Part shown: positions 37,050-49,175 of the stretch, piece after piece | Layout of the letters: the number at the start of each line of letters is the position of its first letter | Position numbering within the stretch: the stretch's first letter is position 1 | Assembly: GCF_000764305.2 (NCBI RefSeq) | Contig: NW_025936066.1 | Location: 147,863 to 211,862 of the forward strand | Origin: Hyalella azteca | Lineage: Eukaryota; Arthropoda; Malacostraca; Amphipoda; Hyalellidae | Length of the DNA stretch: 64,000 nucleotides | Reading direction: 5' to 3' | The notes under the pieces: generated by a model | Database searches by the model: none | What the model was told of the DNA's origin: nothing | Seen by the model: only the letters and a program-made list of their open reading frames with translations | Translations under genes and position numbers: made by a program

Positions 37050-37556
37050 ATGATTACCCGGCAACGAAAGCAACGGCAACGGCAACAATCTTCGTATAAA
37101 AACGAGATGGAAGCTCGTCTGTCAGTTGTTGACATTAGCGACAATGCGACCACATCAGGTCGAGAGTTAACGGAAGAGAGCCGTGACCAAGCACCGCACG
37201 GTGATGTCACTGCAGAGGAGAGCCGTGACCAAGCACCGCACGGCAGTGGCACTGCAAGGGAGTGCCGTGACAAAGCACCGCACGGCAGTGGCACTGCAAG
37301 GGAGTGCCGTGACAAAGCATCGCACGGCAGTGGCACTGCAGTGGAGAGCCGTGGCCAAGCGCCGCACGGCGATGGCACTGCAGAGAAGTGCCGTGACCAA
37401 GCACCGCACGGCGGTGTCACTGCAGAGGAGTGCCGTGAACAAACACCGCACGGCGGTGGCACTGGAGTCAAACCCCAGCACGAGTTCACCATCGTTGGTG
37501 TGAAAGTGCAGTTCCCTGTGAAGCCTTACCCTTCACAGATGGCGGTCATGGCACAG
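37050..37556 (+). CDS. BRIP1: FANCJ/BRIP1-like helicase, first coding exon
   Basis: ATG at 37050 opens 169 codons ending at the donor ATGGCACAG|GTGAGG, phase 0. Residues 1-42 are basic/Gln-rich then acidic. Residues about 43-139 are seven 14-residue repeats. The end reads EFTIVGVKVQFPVKPYPSQM followed by AVMAQ, matching the pattern at the very N-terminus of FANCJ/BRIP1 ([20 protein letters not shown] in human, from memory), including the Q-motif-like YPSQ, and the intron falls at what I recall as the same codon and phase in human BRIP1. FANCJ is a 5'-3' Fe-S DNA helicase acting in interstrand-crosslink repair and G-quadruplex unwinding in the nucleus. RTEL1 is the alternative but fits less well. 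The repeat extension is not a feature of the family as I know it. Walker A and later exons were not found downstream. Confidence 0.7.
37176..37469 (+). repeat. 42-bp coding repeat, about 7 units
   Basis: Seven in-frame units (for example ECRDKAPHGSGTAR) against about six in the other copy, so the array is length-variable. Units conserve Arg-Asp/Glu, an Ala/Thr-Pro/Ser-His core and Gly-Thr. The peptide is hydrophilic and probably disordered. Confidence 0.9.
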
Positions 37557-37996
37557 GTGAGGTTCATTTCGCAATTTATTTATAACTTGTTATTCAATAA
37601 ATATCTGTATCTAATTTATAAGCAGCGGTTCATTTGTAATACTTACATTTCTTTAAACCAACTTTTCCCTCCTACCTTAACCAGGTATAATTCAGGCGTA
37701 ATTTATGTCCTTAAGTTTAAAAATTGAAACTTATAAAGGAAAAATACTGACTGATTTTCCTGTGTTATCTTCCAGTACTTGATATAATTGCGTAATTTTA
37801 TTTAATTTCAAGATTTAGTATCTGGACTATTTTTACTTCAATATTCAAAGAAATCTTCCTACTTTTACTGCAATGAGTACATAAATGTGGATCTTATTAG
37901 AGTGCTGTTTAGAGAGCATGGCGACTGCCTCAAATTTATCTAAACTGGAAGTAGGGATTACTTTGGATGGACGTTAAATTGGACGTTAAATTTTAA

Positions 37997-37997
37997 N
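37997..37997. other. Single N, scaffold join
   Basis: The FANCJ-exon repeat stops abruptly here; the other copy continues past the matching point (36076) into different sequence. Confidence 0.9.
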
Positions 37998-38034
37998 CAT
38001 GAAGTGTGTTACTCAATGAAAAATATTACCCATG

Positions 38035-38370
38035 CATTATTTTGAGTATACAGCTTCAATTTCCGGCTCTAAAGCATAGGTTATGGGGACAGCTTACGAG
38101 CTCGAAAATAAGCCTATAAGTGCCACGTGCAGAATGTGTATCAGTATTTGGACAACATGACCCTGGCATTATTTTGAGTGTACAGGTTCAGTTTCCGGAG
38201 GAAAAGCCCAGTTATCGCGATTGCTTACGAGTTCGAAACTAAGCCTCTAGGTGCCATGTGTAGAATGTATATCAGTATTTGGACAACATGTCCCAGACAT
38301 TATTTTGAGTGTACAGGTTCAGTTTCCGGAGGAAAAGCCCAGGTTATGGTGATAGCTTACGAGCCTAGCG
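38035..38370. repeat. ~130-bp tandem repeat, 2.6 units
   Basis: CATTATTTTGAGTGTACAGGTTCAGTTTCCGG starts units at about 38035 (diverged), 38167 and 38297, each followed by GCTTACGAG(C/T)TCGAAA and CAGTATTTGGACAACATG. Confidence 0.85.
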
Positions 38371-38454
38371 CCGGTACCCGCTAACAAGCTTAGGTGGGAT
38401 CGTCTTCGTGGTCCATCACGTCGCATTTGTCGCTCTCATCGACGTCTTCTTGCA

Positions 38455-38620
38455 CTTGGAGAAATGAGTGAGGCTTTGTCCAAATACCGATGCACTTTTT
38501 GCCTTTATTTTAGGGTCCGTTTCGTCGCATATTTGCCTCTTTCATTGATGTCTTATTTCACTCATAAAAATAAGTGAGACATTGTTCTAATAGCGATGCA
38601 CTTTTTGCCTTTGTTTGAGT
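38455..38620. repeat. Dispersed repeat with (A/T)GTCCAAAT..CGATGCACTTTTTGCC core
   Basis: Two degenerate units: GAGAAATGAGTGAGGCTTTGTCCAAATACCGATGCACTTTTTGCC at 38459 and AAATAAGTGAGACATTGTTCTAATAGCGATGCACTTTTTGCC at 38568. Related cores occur at 59928-59967 (plus) and 63526-63576 (minus). Confidence 0.6.
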
Positions 38621-39175
38621 CGTCTTGAACCCAGTTTTGCCAGGCGAAAGAGCATCCCCTCACCGCTCATGCTCTAGGAAGGTGAAAAAGTGTGTCATTA
38701 TTTGTACAATATTACACATCATTTTTCTGATGAAACGGGATAACTTTCATGTGAATGTTGCCAAAAGTTGTGTGATGAAGTGCGATGAATATTATTATTA
38801 AAATTATTGATATAATGTATTCAATAAAATTATCATATAACATTATTATTATACATATGAATTGTGCTAAATTTGTCGAATTTTACTCAATTTTTACAAA
38901 TTATATTAATCGGAATTTTATGTTAAAATATTATCAATACACCTAATTATTTTTTTAAACTAGATGAGATTTAGTGTACTCTGTCCTATTTGACCATACG
39001 CATTTATTCGTTGTTATAAACTAGCTGAAACGACCGCCATAAGTATTGTCTTTATATGGCACTTATGACGACTGTAGCCTTGCGCCGCTAATTGCTGGGG
39101 CAGGCAATTAATTCTTACCGGATGCAATAATTTACGGCCGAATTCTAATAATGGTTGATGCAAACGTCGACTTTT

Positions 39176-39525
39176 CCCGCATGCTAATAAATAATGTTGA
39201 ATGACATCAAGTACTATGATGATAAATAATGTTGAATGGCATCAACTATTATGATGATAAATAATGTTGAATGGCATCAACGACTATGTTAATAAATAAT
39301 GTTGAATGACATTATTTATTTAATAATGACTACTATTTGAATGACATTATTTATTTAATAATGACTACTATGGTAATAAATAATGTTGAATGGCATCAAC
39401 TACTATGCTAATAAATAATGTTGAATGGCATCAACGACTATGCTAATAAATAATGTTGAATGGCATCAACGACTATGCTAATAAATAATGTTGAATGGCA
39501 TCAACTACTATGCTAACAATAATAC
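39176..39525. repeat. 35-bp minisatellite, about 10 units
   Basis: The unit GCTAATAAATAATGTTGAATGGCATCAACGACTAT has few substitutions; two units near 39300-39370 are rearranged (TGACATTATTTATTTAATAATGACTACTAT). Confidence 0.9.
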
Positions 39526-40129
39526 GGAATGGCATCAACTGCCGTGCTCCAATATTTACTGATACCAAGTTATGGATTCCTACAGTTGCAAGATGAGAGA
39601 ATTTAACCGTGTTTAATAAGTACCGTATTTACCAATGCGATATCCGTGCACAATAATTTTGTGAAATTATACTCCTGATGAATACTGTATTCTGTCTCCA
39701 TTTTTAAAGGTATTGTGCATATACATTTATACGCTAACTTGTTGGAGTTTTTTAAAATATTATCAATTTTGTGCTACAACTTCATCGGAATTGATTTAAA
39801 TCTCGCCAAAAATTTTTATATATGTTGATCAATTAAATGCTGATCAATTTTAGTCTTCTTAAACATATTCGCTTCTTTGATTTAATCGAACTCAATTCTC
39901 CTACGAGGCTTTAGTGTCTCTGCCCAATAGGCTTTAAGGCCTACAAACAAAGGAATATTTTCCGTGCATTGACAGTTTCATTGCGACTGAATATATTTCT
40001 TCGCTCGCATTCTATTTTTGAACTACAAAACTGAGTTATTTATTTATCACTCGATTCCGGCGCATTTGCAGTTTTTCAATTCCATGAAACATAAAAAATA
40101 TCTCATTTGTAATTTTTGTCACAATTTAG

Positions 40130-40555
40130 ACGTATTCGTGGACGCTCATTTCTCGTATATTACATTTTAATTTCTACCGAACACCATACATATCTCATTT
40201 GGATTTCAATTCCTGTGCCACAATTCTAGCCGTATTCTTGGTATATTCCCGTACATTCCGTTTTTCTGCTCAACACAATTTCTCTGCGTGTGGCGTTTCA
40301 ATTCCTGTGCCGCAACTCCAGCCTTATTCGCTGGACGCTCATTTCCCGTATATTCCGTTTTTTTTTGCTTATCACCATTTCTCTGGCATTTCAATTCCTG
40401 TGCTACACCTCCAGGATCCGTATTCGCTGGACGCTCATTTCCCGTATATTCCGTTTTTCTGCTCATCACCATTTCCCTGGCATTTCAATTCCTGTGCTAC
40501 ACCTCCAACAGCCGTATTCTCTGGACGCTCATTCCCCGTATATTCTCTGACTTAA
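40130..40555. repeat. ~95-bp tandem repeat, about 4-5 units
   Basis: The unit TATTCGCTGGACGCTCATTTCCCGTATATTCCGTTTTTCTGCTCA...TCAATTCCTGTGC is repeated with growing divergence towards the left end. All three plus frames stay open for about 86-118 codons, an effect of the repeat rather than evidence of coding. Confidence 0.85.
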
Positions 40556-41539
40556 TTCTAATCCGCGCGAGTGGCTGCGCGAGTGTTTGAGGACAGCACC
40601 GGTCACTGCTGGCTGCTTCTCATATATGAGCTTGTGTGCCGGCCACTCATGAGCTCTTCACTGCTCTTCACATGACATCTGAGCTGCTTAATTTTGCCCC
40701 TTCGCAGTGCACTTCACGAGCGCCGGACCTTCCTGATGCTCTTGATTGCGTTTTTTTTTGCAAAATGTTGACTGCTTTCGTCGACGACGAATATACGCTT
40801 CTTTTAAAATGTGATATCGCACACGACTGATGTCGTCCCTAGTTTGAACGCCGAAAATTTATTTTCGTCGCTTAGAAAAAGGCCAAAAGCCGTAGACCTT
40901 GTCTTATCTACTTTACTTGCGTCGGTGCAGATGAATAAATTTTGTTGATTTGCGACGAATTTGCTCGTTAAATACGCGATATGGAACGCACCTTTTATTA
41001 TCCACCGAATTCAACAATAAATTACCCAGCAAACGTGATGGACTCCCATTTTATGTAAGCATAATTCAACTATTTATTTTCTATTGCCAAATTTTTAATC
41101 ATGTTACGAGGTATTTATTGTAATATTTATGTGGATATGAATTTGCTCGTTAAATAAGCGACAGAGGACGCGCCTTTTCTTAATAACCACCGAATATCCT
41201 AGTAAATATCCTAGTATAGACGACGGTTGTGTTCATCACAAAATGCTTCACAATAACCTGGTACAAAACTGATGTTTTGGCGACATAAAAGATTAAATCT
41301 GCTCCTGAAGGAACACTACGCAGTTAAAATTTCTTTTAAATATAATCTCAATTGATTGGTTTAATCGGAAATTTGACAGTTTTGCCTTGTTTTAAGCAGG
41401 AAGCTTATTTAAGATTTGGAAAGCAATTTCTAATTGATTTTGTAGGTGCTGAAAAAACTATTCTTTTACTCAAAATTTATAACTTTTTAAATGGTGAATT
41501 TTTAATGGCATGCATTCGTTGAACTTTGAGGGGCATGCA

Positions 41540-41830
41540 AAANAACGGACACCAGGAAGATGGAGACGAAAGAATTTTAACGGACACCAGGAAGATGGAC
41601 ACGAAAGAATTTTAACGGACACGAGGAAGATGGACACGAGAAAATTTCATCAGACACCAGGAAGATGGACACGAAATAATTTTAACGTACAAAGGAAAGA
41701 TTCACGCGGGAGTATTTTAATGAACACGAGAGAATTTTGATCGACACAAGTGAATTTTACCGGACGCGAGAGTATTTTAACGGAAAAGAGAGAGATGGAC
41801 ACGAGAGATTTTAATGGACGCGAGATTAAA
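41540..41830. repeat. ~35-bp tandem repeat with internal N
   Basis: Units of the form ACGGACACCAGGAAGATGGACACGAAAGAATTTTA repeat about eight times, diverging to the right (GACACGAGAGAATTTTGAT). The first unit abuts the N at 41543, so the array length is probably truncated by the join. Confidence 0.85.
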
Positions 41831-42714
41831 ATTTTTGAATCCAACTTAAAAGGGTCGCAATAAGAGACCGTCAAGGACCCTTACTTTCTCTGCCTACTTC
41901 CCCTACTTTATTATATAGTATGAGGTTATATTTGCATTCCTTTGAAACCATTACTCATATGGTGCCATTCGAGTGCTATTTTATTGGTTCTCAAGAATTG
42001 GGAGCATATATTTTTTGTTGTATTACATTATCGTTTGTTGTACCATAGCCTACTGAAAATAGGACAAAGCTAGGTATATATCATCATTCATGAGGCTATC
42101 GGAACCATGATACTTTATTATCACGAATGCGGTATATTTTCTGCAATAATTTATTCATTATCATCTTATCATCGCCGTGCGAGACATCAAGCTGACTTGT
42201 TACAGTGAGCCTTGCCATAGTGCAGTTTTTGGTGTTCCTTTAATTGAGTTCACCAACTGCAGGGATAATGTGACTAGTTATAGTCATTTTAATTATGTTC
42301 AATGATGATTTTTATATTTATCATTAAAACAACTTTGATATTTCTGCTTCGTTTAAGCGTTGTTTGTCTATGAAAATATAATTATTTTGTTTAGCTTTTG
42401 GCTTTAGCTTTAGAAATTTTTGTTAACAATTTATTTGGAGATAATTTCTTTTACTTCACAATATTCTTTTGAGTTAGTCGCCCATTAGGTGTGTTGAAGT
42501 GGAAGTGGGTAGTATTGAGACCCCTTATACAAGTAGAAGCTCTCCATACACTACAAATAATGTATGGGACTTATCAATTACTGTCATCGCTACAGGAATG
42601 CGGACGGTTCTCCTTAGCAAGGGAACTCTTATTCGCTTGATATTATATATGTTCTCGACATCGATTTTGCTTAAACTGCGTCCCGAAAAAACACGTTTTC
42701 ATTATATTGAATGA

Positions 42715-42925
42715 AGTGAAAGGTTTCAACCAGGCAAAAATTATTTAGAAAAGCTTTTGATTGCATGAGGAAATTTGATCTATTAAGTGCAAGATCTCAA
42801 CAGATGAAAATTATTAAGACAAGCTTTAGATTGTATGAAGACATTTGATCTATTAAGTGCAAGATCTGAGCCAGGGTAAAATTATTTAGACAAGCTTTAG
42901 ATTGCATAAGGAAATTTGATCTATT
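42715..42925. repeat. ~70-bp tandem repeat, 3 units
   Basis: AAAATTATTTAGACAAGCTTTAGATTGCATGAGGAAATTTGATCTATTAAGTGCAAGATCT recurs at about 42737, 42808 and 42880. Confidence 0.85.
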
Positions 42926-42929
42926 TGAT

Positions 42930-44240
42930 AGTTGTGAGGATACATGTTTTTTGGCAGTTGCTGGAAGTCAGCATTAATTCTGAATTCGATTTGTCTTCAA
43001 AATTGTTAGATTTATAAATGACCGATTTTATAAATATCTAGTGTACCTGAAATTTGTAAAATGTAAACAAGTTCAAAATGTGTTGCTGAGTTAAAAATGT
43101 TATCAACGTGTTTCAGTGTAAGTCTGATATTTATAAAATAAGTGATATCTCGTTTCTTTACATTTTAATCTTTTGAGAACAGCGCCTAGAACTAAAACTC
43201 ATGTATTTATAATGAATGAATGTCAAAATGTTAATATTTAAAAATTAGAGTCTCATTGCTACCAGGAAGCAGCTAGTCCGGCCTCTTGATTGTATTGCTC
43301 GCATGTAAATCACTAGATTTCCCTGTCGCATTGATTGCACTAGAACTGCTCATCAAATCTTGAAGTAGAATGCTTATGCCGCCTTATATCAAAGTCGCCA
43401 CCGTGAATAATGAATGAGAATGATGATAATGAATGAGGTCATCATCATACGCCGTCTTAAAGACGAACCGCTTCGAAGTCGGACGATAAAGTTACTATCC
43501 GAACAGCGAAAATAACGCTACGCAAGTAACTTCGAAAGCAAAGCACTAATTACCTGCTATAAATTGTATATGCGCAGCTTTTGACGGTTTCCAGGTCCAG
43601 TTGAGTGGGCTCCTGAAAAGCTAAAATTTCGAAAGACCAATTTCGAGGGAAAAATTTGTCAATAATTTTAAACGCTCTTGAAAGTTTTTTATGTGACTTG
43701 CGTTAAACAATGTTGTTTCAATAAATTTCATCACACATATCTTGAATAAATTTTCCATTATTAGCTAATTTTCCAAAATTAGCTTAGTACATGTTGATTT
43801 CATAAGTTATTTAATTCAAGCTTAGGTGTATTCCACAACCTATACAACACTCTGCAACCGATATTGCTGGAATGCAATAATGAATATTTAAAAGTGAAAT
43901 GCATAAAGAAATAGGAAGTTGTTATTTTATGTTATCATATTTATCATTTGAGATGCTGAATATGATTAATCCTGCAATCGGTTGTTGAGAGATCCTCTTC
44001 AAGCAACTTCTCAGTTTGTATTATAAATCTGTGTATGATAAAAAGAAATATCTTAATTTCCAACATTGAATGACGTCATTGGGAATCGAATGACATATAT
44101 ACGAAGTAGACTCGGATAGCTTTGGATCAGTATTGAATCGTGGGAAATTCAAGCTGGAGTGAAATTGTCAAGTTTTTGCGTGTGTGAATAGCATCATCTG
44201 AAAGGACATGGTGATGGTCTTTGATGCATGTGTCGTCTCA
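42930..44240. other. AT-rich, no gene seen
   Basis: No ORF above 60 codons and no repeat array until the 26-bp array begins at about 44245. Confidence 0.5.
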
Positions 44241-44244
44241 GCCG

Positions 44245-44921
44245 CTTCGCATCACCCGCCTCACAAAATTCGAGGCATCGCCCGCCTCACAAAATTCGAC
44301 GCATCACCCGCCTCACAAAATTCGATGCATCGCCTGCCTTACAAAATTCGATGCATCGCCCGCCTCACAAAATGCGATGCATCGCCCGCCTTACAAAATT
44401 TGATGCCTGCCTCTGTGCCTCACAAAATTCGATGCATCGCCGCCTCACAAAATTCGATGCATCGCCGCCTTACAAAATTCGATGCATCGCCCGCCTCACA
44501 AAATTCGATGCCTGCCTCACAAAATTCGATGCATCGCCTGCCTTACAAAATTCGACGCATCGCCTGCCTCACAAAATTCGACGCATCGCTCGCCTTACAA
44601 AATTCGATGCCTGCCTCACAAAATTCGATGCATCGCCCGCCTCACAAAATTCGATGCATCGCCTGCCTTACAAAATTCGATGCATCGCCTGCCTTACAAA
44701 ATGCGATGCATCGTCCGCCTCACAAAATTCGATGCATCGCCCGCCTCACAAAATTCGATGCATCGCCCGCCTCACAAAATTCGATGCATCGCCCGCCTTA
44801 CAAAATTCGACGCATCACCCGCCTCACAAAATTCGATGCATCGCCTGCCTCACAAAATTCGATGCATCGCCTGCCTCACAAAATTCGACGCATCACCCGC
44901 CTCACNCTCACAAAATGGTGT
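44245..44921. repeat. 26-bp minisatellite, about 25 units, internal N
   Basis: The unit CCTCACAAAATTCGATGCATCGCCCG is repeated with C/T variation (CCTTAC, GCCTG, GACGC); some units lose one base (CGCCGCC) or are short (GATGCCTGCC). The unit has no stop in any plus frame and is not a multiple of three, so all three frames stay open for 231-265 codons. An N at 44906 interrupts it, so real length is unknown. No sign of a gene. Confidence 0.9.
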
Positions 44922-46228
44922 GAGGCCACAAAAGGCGTCTCTGGGAGCGGCGCCGATCACAAAAGGCCGGACGTGGCGCCCTTCGCTAATGAAAGGGACC
45001 TCTAAAAAGCACAAAAGGAAAGCTCGACATGTTCTCTCCCTCCCTCCATGTGCTGAGCCCTCGCGTTCACAGGGGACGGTGATACAGAATCTTTTCATTA
45101 GCAGAGCCTGCCGCCAGATGCTACTGTTGGTGCCTAGGATTATCGGAGCTCTTATAGATTGCAACCTTCTCCCCCTCTTCTCATTTCTTCTTACACATCA
45201 CGCGTTTTTATATTAAACGTAGTGAGATGTTTCTTCACATCTGCATGGGGCTTGTAGATGAGAGTGACGAAAAATTTGGAAGCTTTTAATTTTTGAGCTT
45301 CTAATTTTTGCGAAATTTGCGATGATGTTTGTCGTTCCGGGAGATATTTTTGGATCTCGTCGCTTGACGAATTTTTTTATGGGAAACAAATATGGTTCCT
45401 TATAGATACAACTGTTAAATATCGGGTGCAGCATGCGTTATTGAGTAAGAGTTCGTTGAAATTTTGATCACTTAATCAGCAGCTGAGAATAATTCAAAAC
45501 TAACGGCGTTATTTTGAAAAACTTCACTTTATTCTGATCCGTAATATCACACAAGTTGTCGTGGTCATCAAGAAGTTTATTATATCTCGGTTAGTATACT
45601 CGTTTTACTCGCTCATTATGTATTTCACATGCGTTCATTCGTTACAATAATTCGCATGATATTTTGAAACCTATTCGCGTTGTAGGTGGTCACAAAATAA
45701 CGAATGCTGTAAATATTGTCGATTTCCGCTCTATATTAATTCTAGGAAGCCTTAGGATATTCGAGGATCTTCTTAAAACTTGATTGCTGAATGAATATTC
45801 AATTTAAAGAAAAAATGTATGCTGAAGATAACTTAATTACTTGAATTAAGCACATTAATCGCAACGAGTTGGTGTGCGTAATTCATATACGCACTGGAAA
45901 ATGAAATTGTGATTAACATAAATTAACTAATTAATTAATTATTAATTTAAAATTAAGATCATTGTACGACTTAGCAACATTAAACTAATTAATTAATTAA
46001 ACTAGACTCACGATACGCTTGTCGGTGCTATCGGCGACCTCTCAGAATAAGGATTGGATCAAATTGTCCAGATAGCGTCACACTTTCTTATCCACAGCAC
46101 GAGCATTGAGTGGACGTAATACACTGATTTGTTCATCTGTCCGGCCTAACTGGGTCAGGAGGACCAGAGCAAAACCTGCATCGCTTTTAGGACAAAGTCT
46201 TGCCCATTTCTCTGCGTGACTAAACCTA
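44922..46228. other. No gene seen
   Basis: A GC-richer stretch (44922-45120) borders the 26-bp array; beyond it the DNA is AT-rich with ATTAATTAATTAA tracts around 45925-46000. No recognisable coding sequence. Confidence 0.5.
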
Positions 46229-46386
46229 GCGTGTAGCCTCTACAGACTCATCCATTCCTAGCGTGTAGCCTCTACAGACTCATCCATTCCTAGCGTGAAG
46301 CCTCTACAGACTCATCCATACCTAGCGTGTAGCCTCTACAGACTCATCCATTCCTAGCGTGTAGCCTCTACAGACTCATCCATACG
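46227..46386. repeat. 32-bp minisatellite, 5 units
   Basis: The unit CTAGCGTGTAGCCTCTACAGACTCATCCATTC repeats five times with single-base changes (GAAGCC, CATAC). Confidence 0.95.
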
Positions 46387-47079
46387 TCACAAAAGTGCTA
46401 CTCTTGAACAAGGCTAAAAAGCTCTTTCCACTGCTCCCTAAGGTCCCTTGAAGTGGACCTGTTCCTACAGTTCTATTCTCTGGACTCTTTCAAAAAATTC
46501 TCTGTATGTTCCATGGCAGTCAAACATCTCGCTTGGTGCTCCAAAAAATCTTTTATGTGACTATCGCCGCATCGAGACTTTCTTCAGCAGCCGAGTGTCC
46601 GTTGAAGTTGGCTTTGTGAACTCGTATAACGGGCTTTACCTTCCGAAAATATGGTTCGTAATCGCGGGATTTTCGCCATGTTGGTTCTTGTTGATTTTGC
46701 TACTCGTAAATCTGTATTATTCTTCTTAATTAATCTTAATTTTAGATTCAGATAACACTGGAGAATAACACTGAGAGGGATGTGACTGTTCCTAAATATA
46801 ACTATTTTTTTACGCCGTGAATTTCTGGTGTTAATTTGTTAAAAAAATATAACGTTGAGGAATAATTTTTCAATTACGTTATAAAATAAGCCCTCGACTC
46901 GAAGGTTGTACTAAACCATATGCATCACTATTATCGCCTTTACTTTGTACATTTCGAAATAGTAAAACTTTACGTGGACATCAAGAATCTGTAGACGATT
47001 ATATCAAAATGACGAGTTTGGAAAAATTAATAAAAAATTATTTACGAAAAAAATTCATTTACAAGAATGTGAAATAAAA

Positions 47080-47440
47080 TTTCAAGCTGGCGAATTTGAA
47101 AATTTCAATTACTTCAAAATGGCATGTTTGCAAATGTAAATTACATCAAAATGGCGAGTTTGAAAATTTCAATTACATCAAAATGGCGAGTTTGAAAATT
47201 TCAATTACATCAAAATGGCGAGTTTGAAAACGTAAATTACATCAAAATTGCGAGTTTGAAAATTTCAATTACATCAAAATAGAAAATTACATCAAAACGG
47301 CGAGTTTGAAAATGTAAATTACATCAAAATGGACAGTTTGAAAATGTAAATTACATCAAAACGGCGAGTTTGAAAATTTCAATTACATCAAAATGGCAAG
47401 TTTGAAAATTTCAATTACATAAAAATGGCGAGTTTGAAAA
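47080..47440. repeat. 33-bp minisatellite, about 11 units
   Basis: The unit AATTTCAATTACATCAAAATGGCGAGTTTGAAA alternates with a GTAAATT variant. One unit is truncated near 47280. Confidence 0.95.
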
Positions 47441-47444
47441 GACG

Positions 47445-49020
47445 CGATCGAATGAGTAGAACGGAGATGAGTCTCATTAGTAGTACGGGAAAAAGTGCAA
47501 AATAAACAGAATATTTGCTGTTGAATATTTTCATTCAAACCGCTTCACGGTTAAAATATATTAATTTCATTATTTTAGCTAATGCTTTATTTTTATTAAG
47601 CGTTTAAGCTACAATTGAGTTTTTTGTGACAAAGAAAGTTCTCGATGACACGCCACTGAATGTCTGAATGAATGAAGCCATTCCCTTGCGAGCAACTTTC
47701 ATTCAGCAACTTTTCGAATGTATAAAATGTGTCCTCCTTGTGTTCTTGTATTTGTCTTCGATATTAAGTAATTATGGAATCATGTATACTCGTGCAATCA
47801 ATATATGAAGCTCTTAGCGTAATACGGACTGAAATGCATGAACTGCTTTCGCTTTTTCTTAAATGTTCGTTCTTATTTTTAGGAAACAATCAAGTGTGGA
47901 GATCTTAAGTTTTCGTCCATTATTGCTCGTAGATTTTGACGGACATCGGTTAAATTTTCTCCAAGTTGTCAGTTTATTACTTTAACTGATTTACTGTAAT
48001 AATAAATTTCATGTAAATTTTGACTGATTTTCGTACATGAAATTTTTATCTTTAATGGGTATAACACGGTAATCCGAATTTAAAATTCCTCTTGAAAATA
48101 TTTCAACCTGTTTTCTAATTTTTTCTTCGTATTATCATTGTTCAACCTTATATTATTAATTCCATATTTTTGGCTCTATTTGGACTAAATTGATAATTCT
48201 ATTTGGCTTCTGGATTGCTTCGCGCACGTTTTGGCTTACGCGGGGCAAAACCCCGACGCTGTAGAACGCTTCTTGGTTCAGAATAAAGTCCACGGGATTA
48301 CAACGCCATGTTTAATTTACTATTAACTTGGTGTTATACCCTGTAATTTCTAAGTTTTATTCTAAAGTTTGATGTTTTCGATTCAAGGAAAAATATAATA
48401 TTGTCTGTGTTATTATTTTGAAAGTATTCTTACTTCAAATTGTTACTCGACATTCTTTAAATGTTTAGGTTGTGAATAATTGCTTGTTAATCGAGGTTTT
48501 CGCGAGATGTTTACTTGCTCATAATGATATTTTAATATATTTAAATATGATTAGCTTCCAGACCTCGCTCATGCGGTTACGCATTTTCAACATTTCTAAA
48601 ACATATTTGATATTCATGATTTTTACTCTTATCTTGATTTAAAAGGCCAATGCGAAACATAATTCTTTGTCAGGAACCTTCAACTTCCGTTATTTTGCCC
48701 AGTCAGTCATAAACTGTATTTATATTGTAAATATATATAGTTAGCAAGATTTAGGCATAGTTAGCTTCAGATTCTAATATCAAACTTCCAGATTGTAATA
48801 TCTGACCAAGTTCCCTCATACTCGAACGCCTTGTGTGTCTCCATGAGTGAAGATGAGACAACTTCAGCGTCAAGTTCTGCTTTAGGTTCATGCACAAGTT
48901 CTACTTCAAGTTCTTGCTCAAGTTCTGGACCAAATTGGCAACCGCGTGGCTTTCTCTTGGCGTTTGGTGTTTGTCGCAGTTATTGCTGGTTGGTGTCATC
49001 GAGCTCTGTGTTGGTTGTTC
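47445..49020. other. No supported gene
   Basis: AT-rich. At 48846-48960 a frame beginning MSEDETTSASSSALGSC arises from a TCAAGTTC(T)-type short repeat; without splice context I do not call it a gene. Confidence 0.45.
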
Positions 49021-49021
49021 T

Positions 49022-49175
49022 TGTTAATGTTGGTGTAATAGTGATGGTTTCTATTTAATAGTGTTGTGTGATGGTGTAATAGTGATGGGTTCTGTTATAG
49101 TAGTGTTGTGTAATGGTGTAATAGTGATGGGTTCTGTTATAGTAGTGTTGTGTAATGGTGTAATAGTGATGAGTT
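49022..49175. repeat. 42-bp minisatellite, about 3.5 units
   Basis: The unit TGGTGTAATAGTGATGGGTTCTGTTATAGTAGTGTTGTGTAA repeats at 49072, 49114 and 49156, with a degenerate unit at 49031. It is open on both strands. Confidence 0.9.

Larger units (their letters stand above)
36206..37996. repeat. Second copy of the FANCJ-exon region
   Basis: From TAAATGTGATGTAATGTAGAGGCATA at 36206 to GGACGTTAAATTTTAA before the N at 37997, this segment parallels about 34610-36076: hairpins, right inverted arm, 42-bp repeats, helicase exon and the following intron. It differs by an extra ~270 bases (about 36862-37140) that hold the start codon, one more 14-residue repeat and scattered substitutions. Confidence 0.85.

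Noticed and set aside
37034..37492. 152-codon minus ORF and other shadow frames over the 42-bp repeat
   Set aside because: They are shadows of the coding repeat; only the plus frame continues into the FANCJ-like segment and reaches a splice donor in frame.
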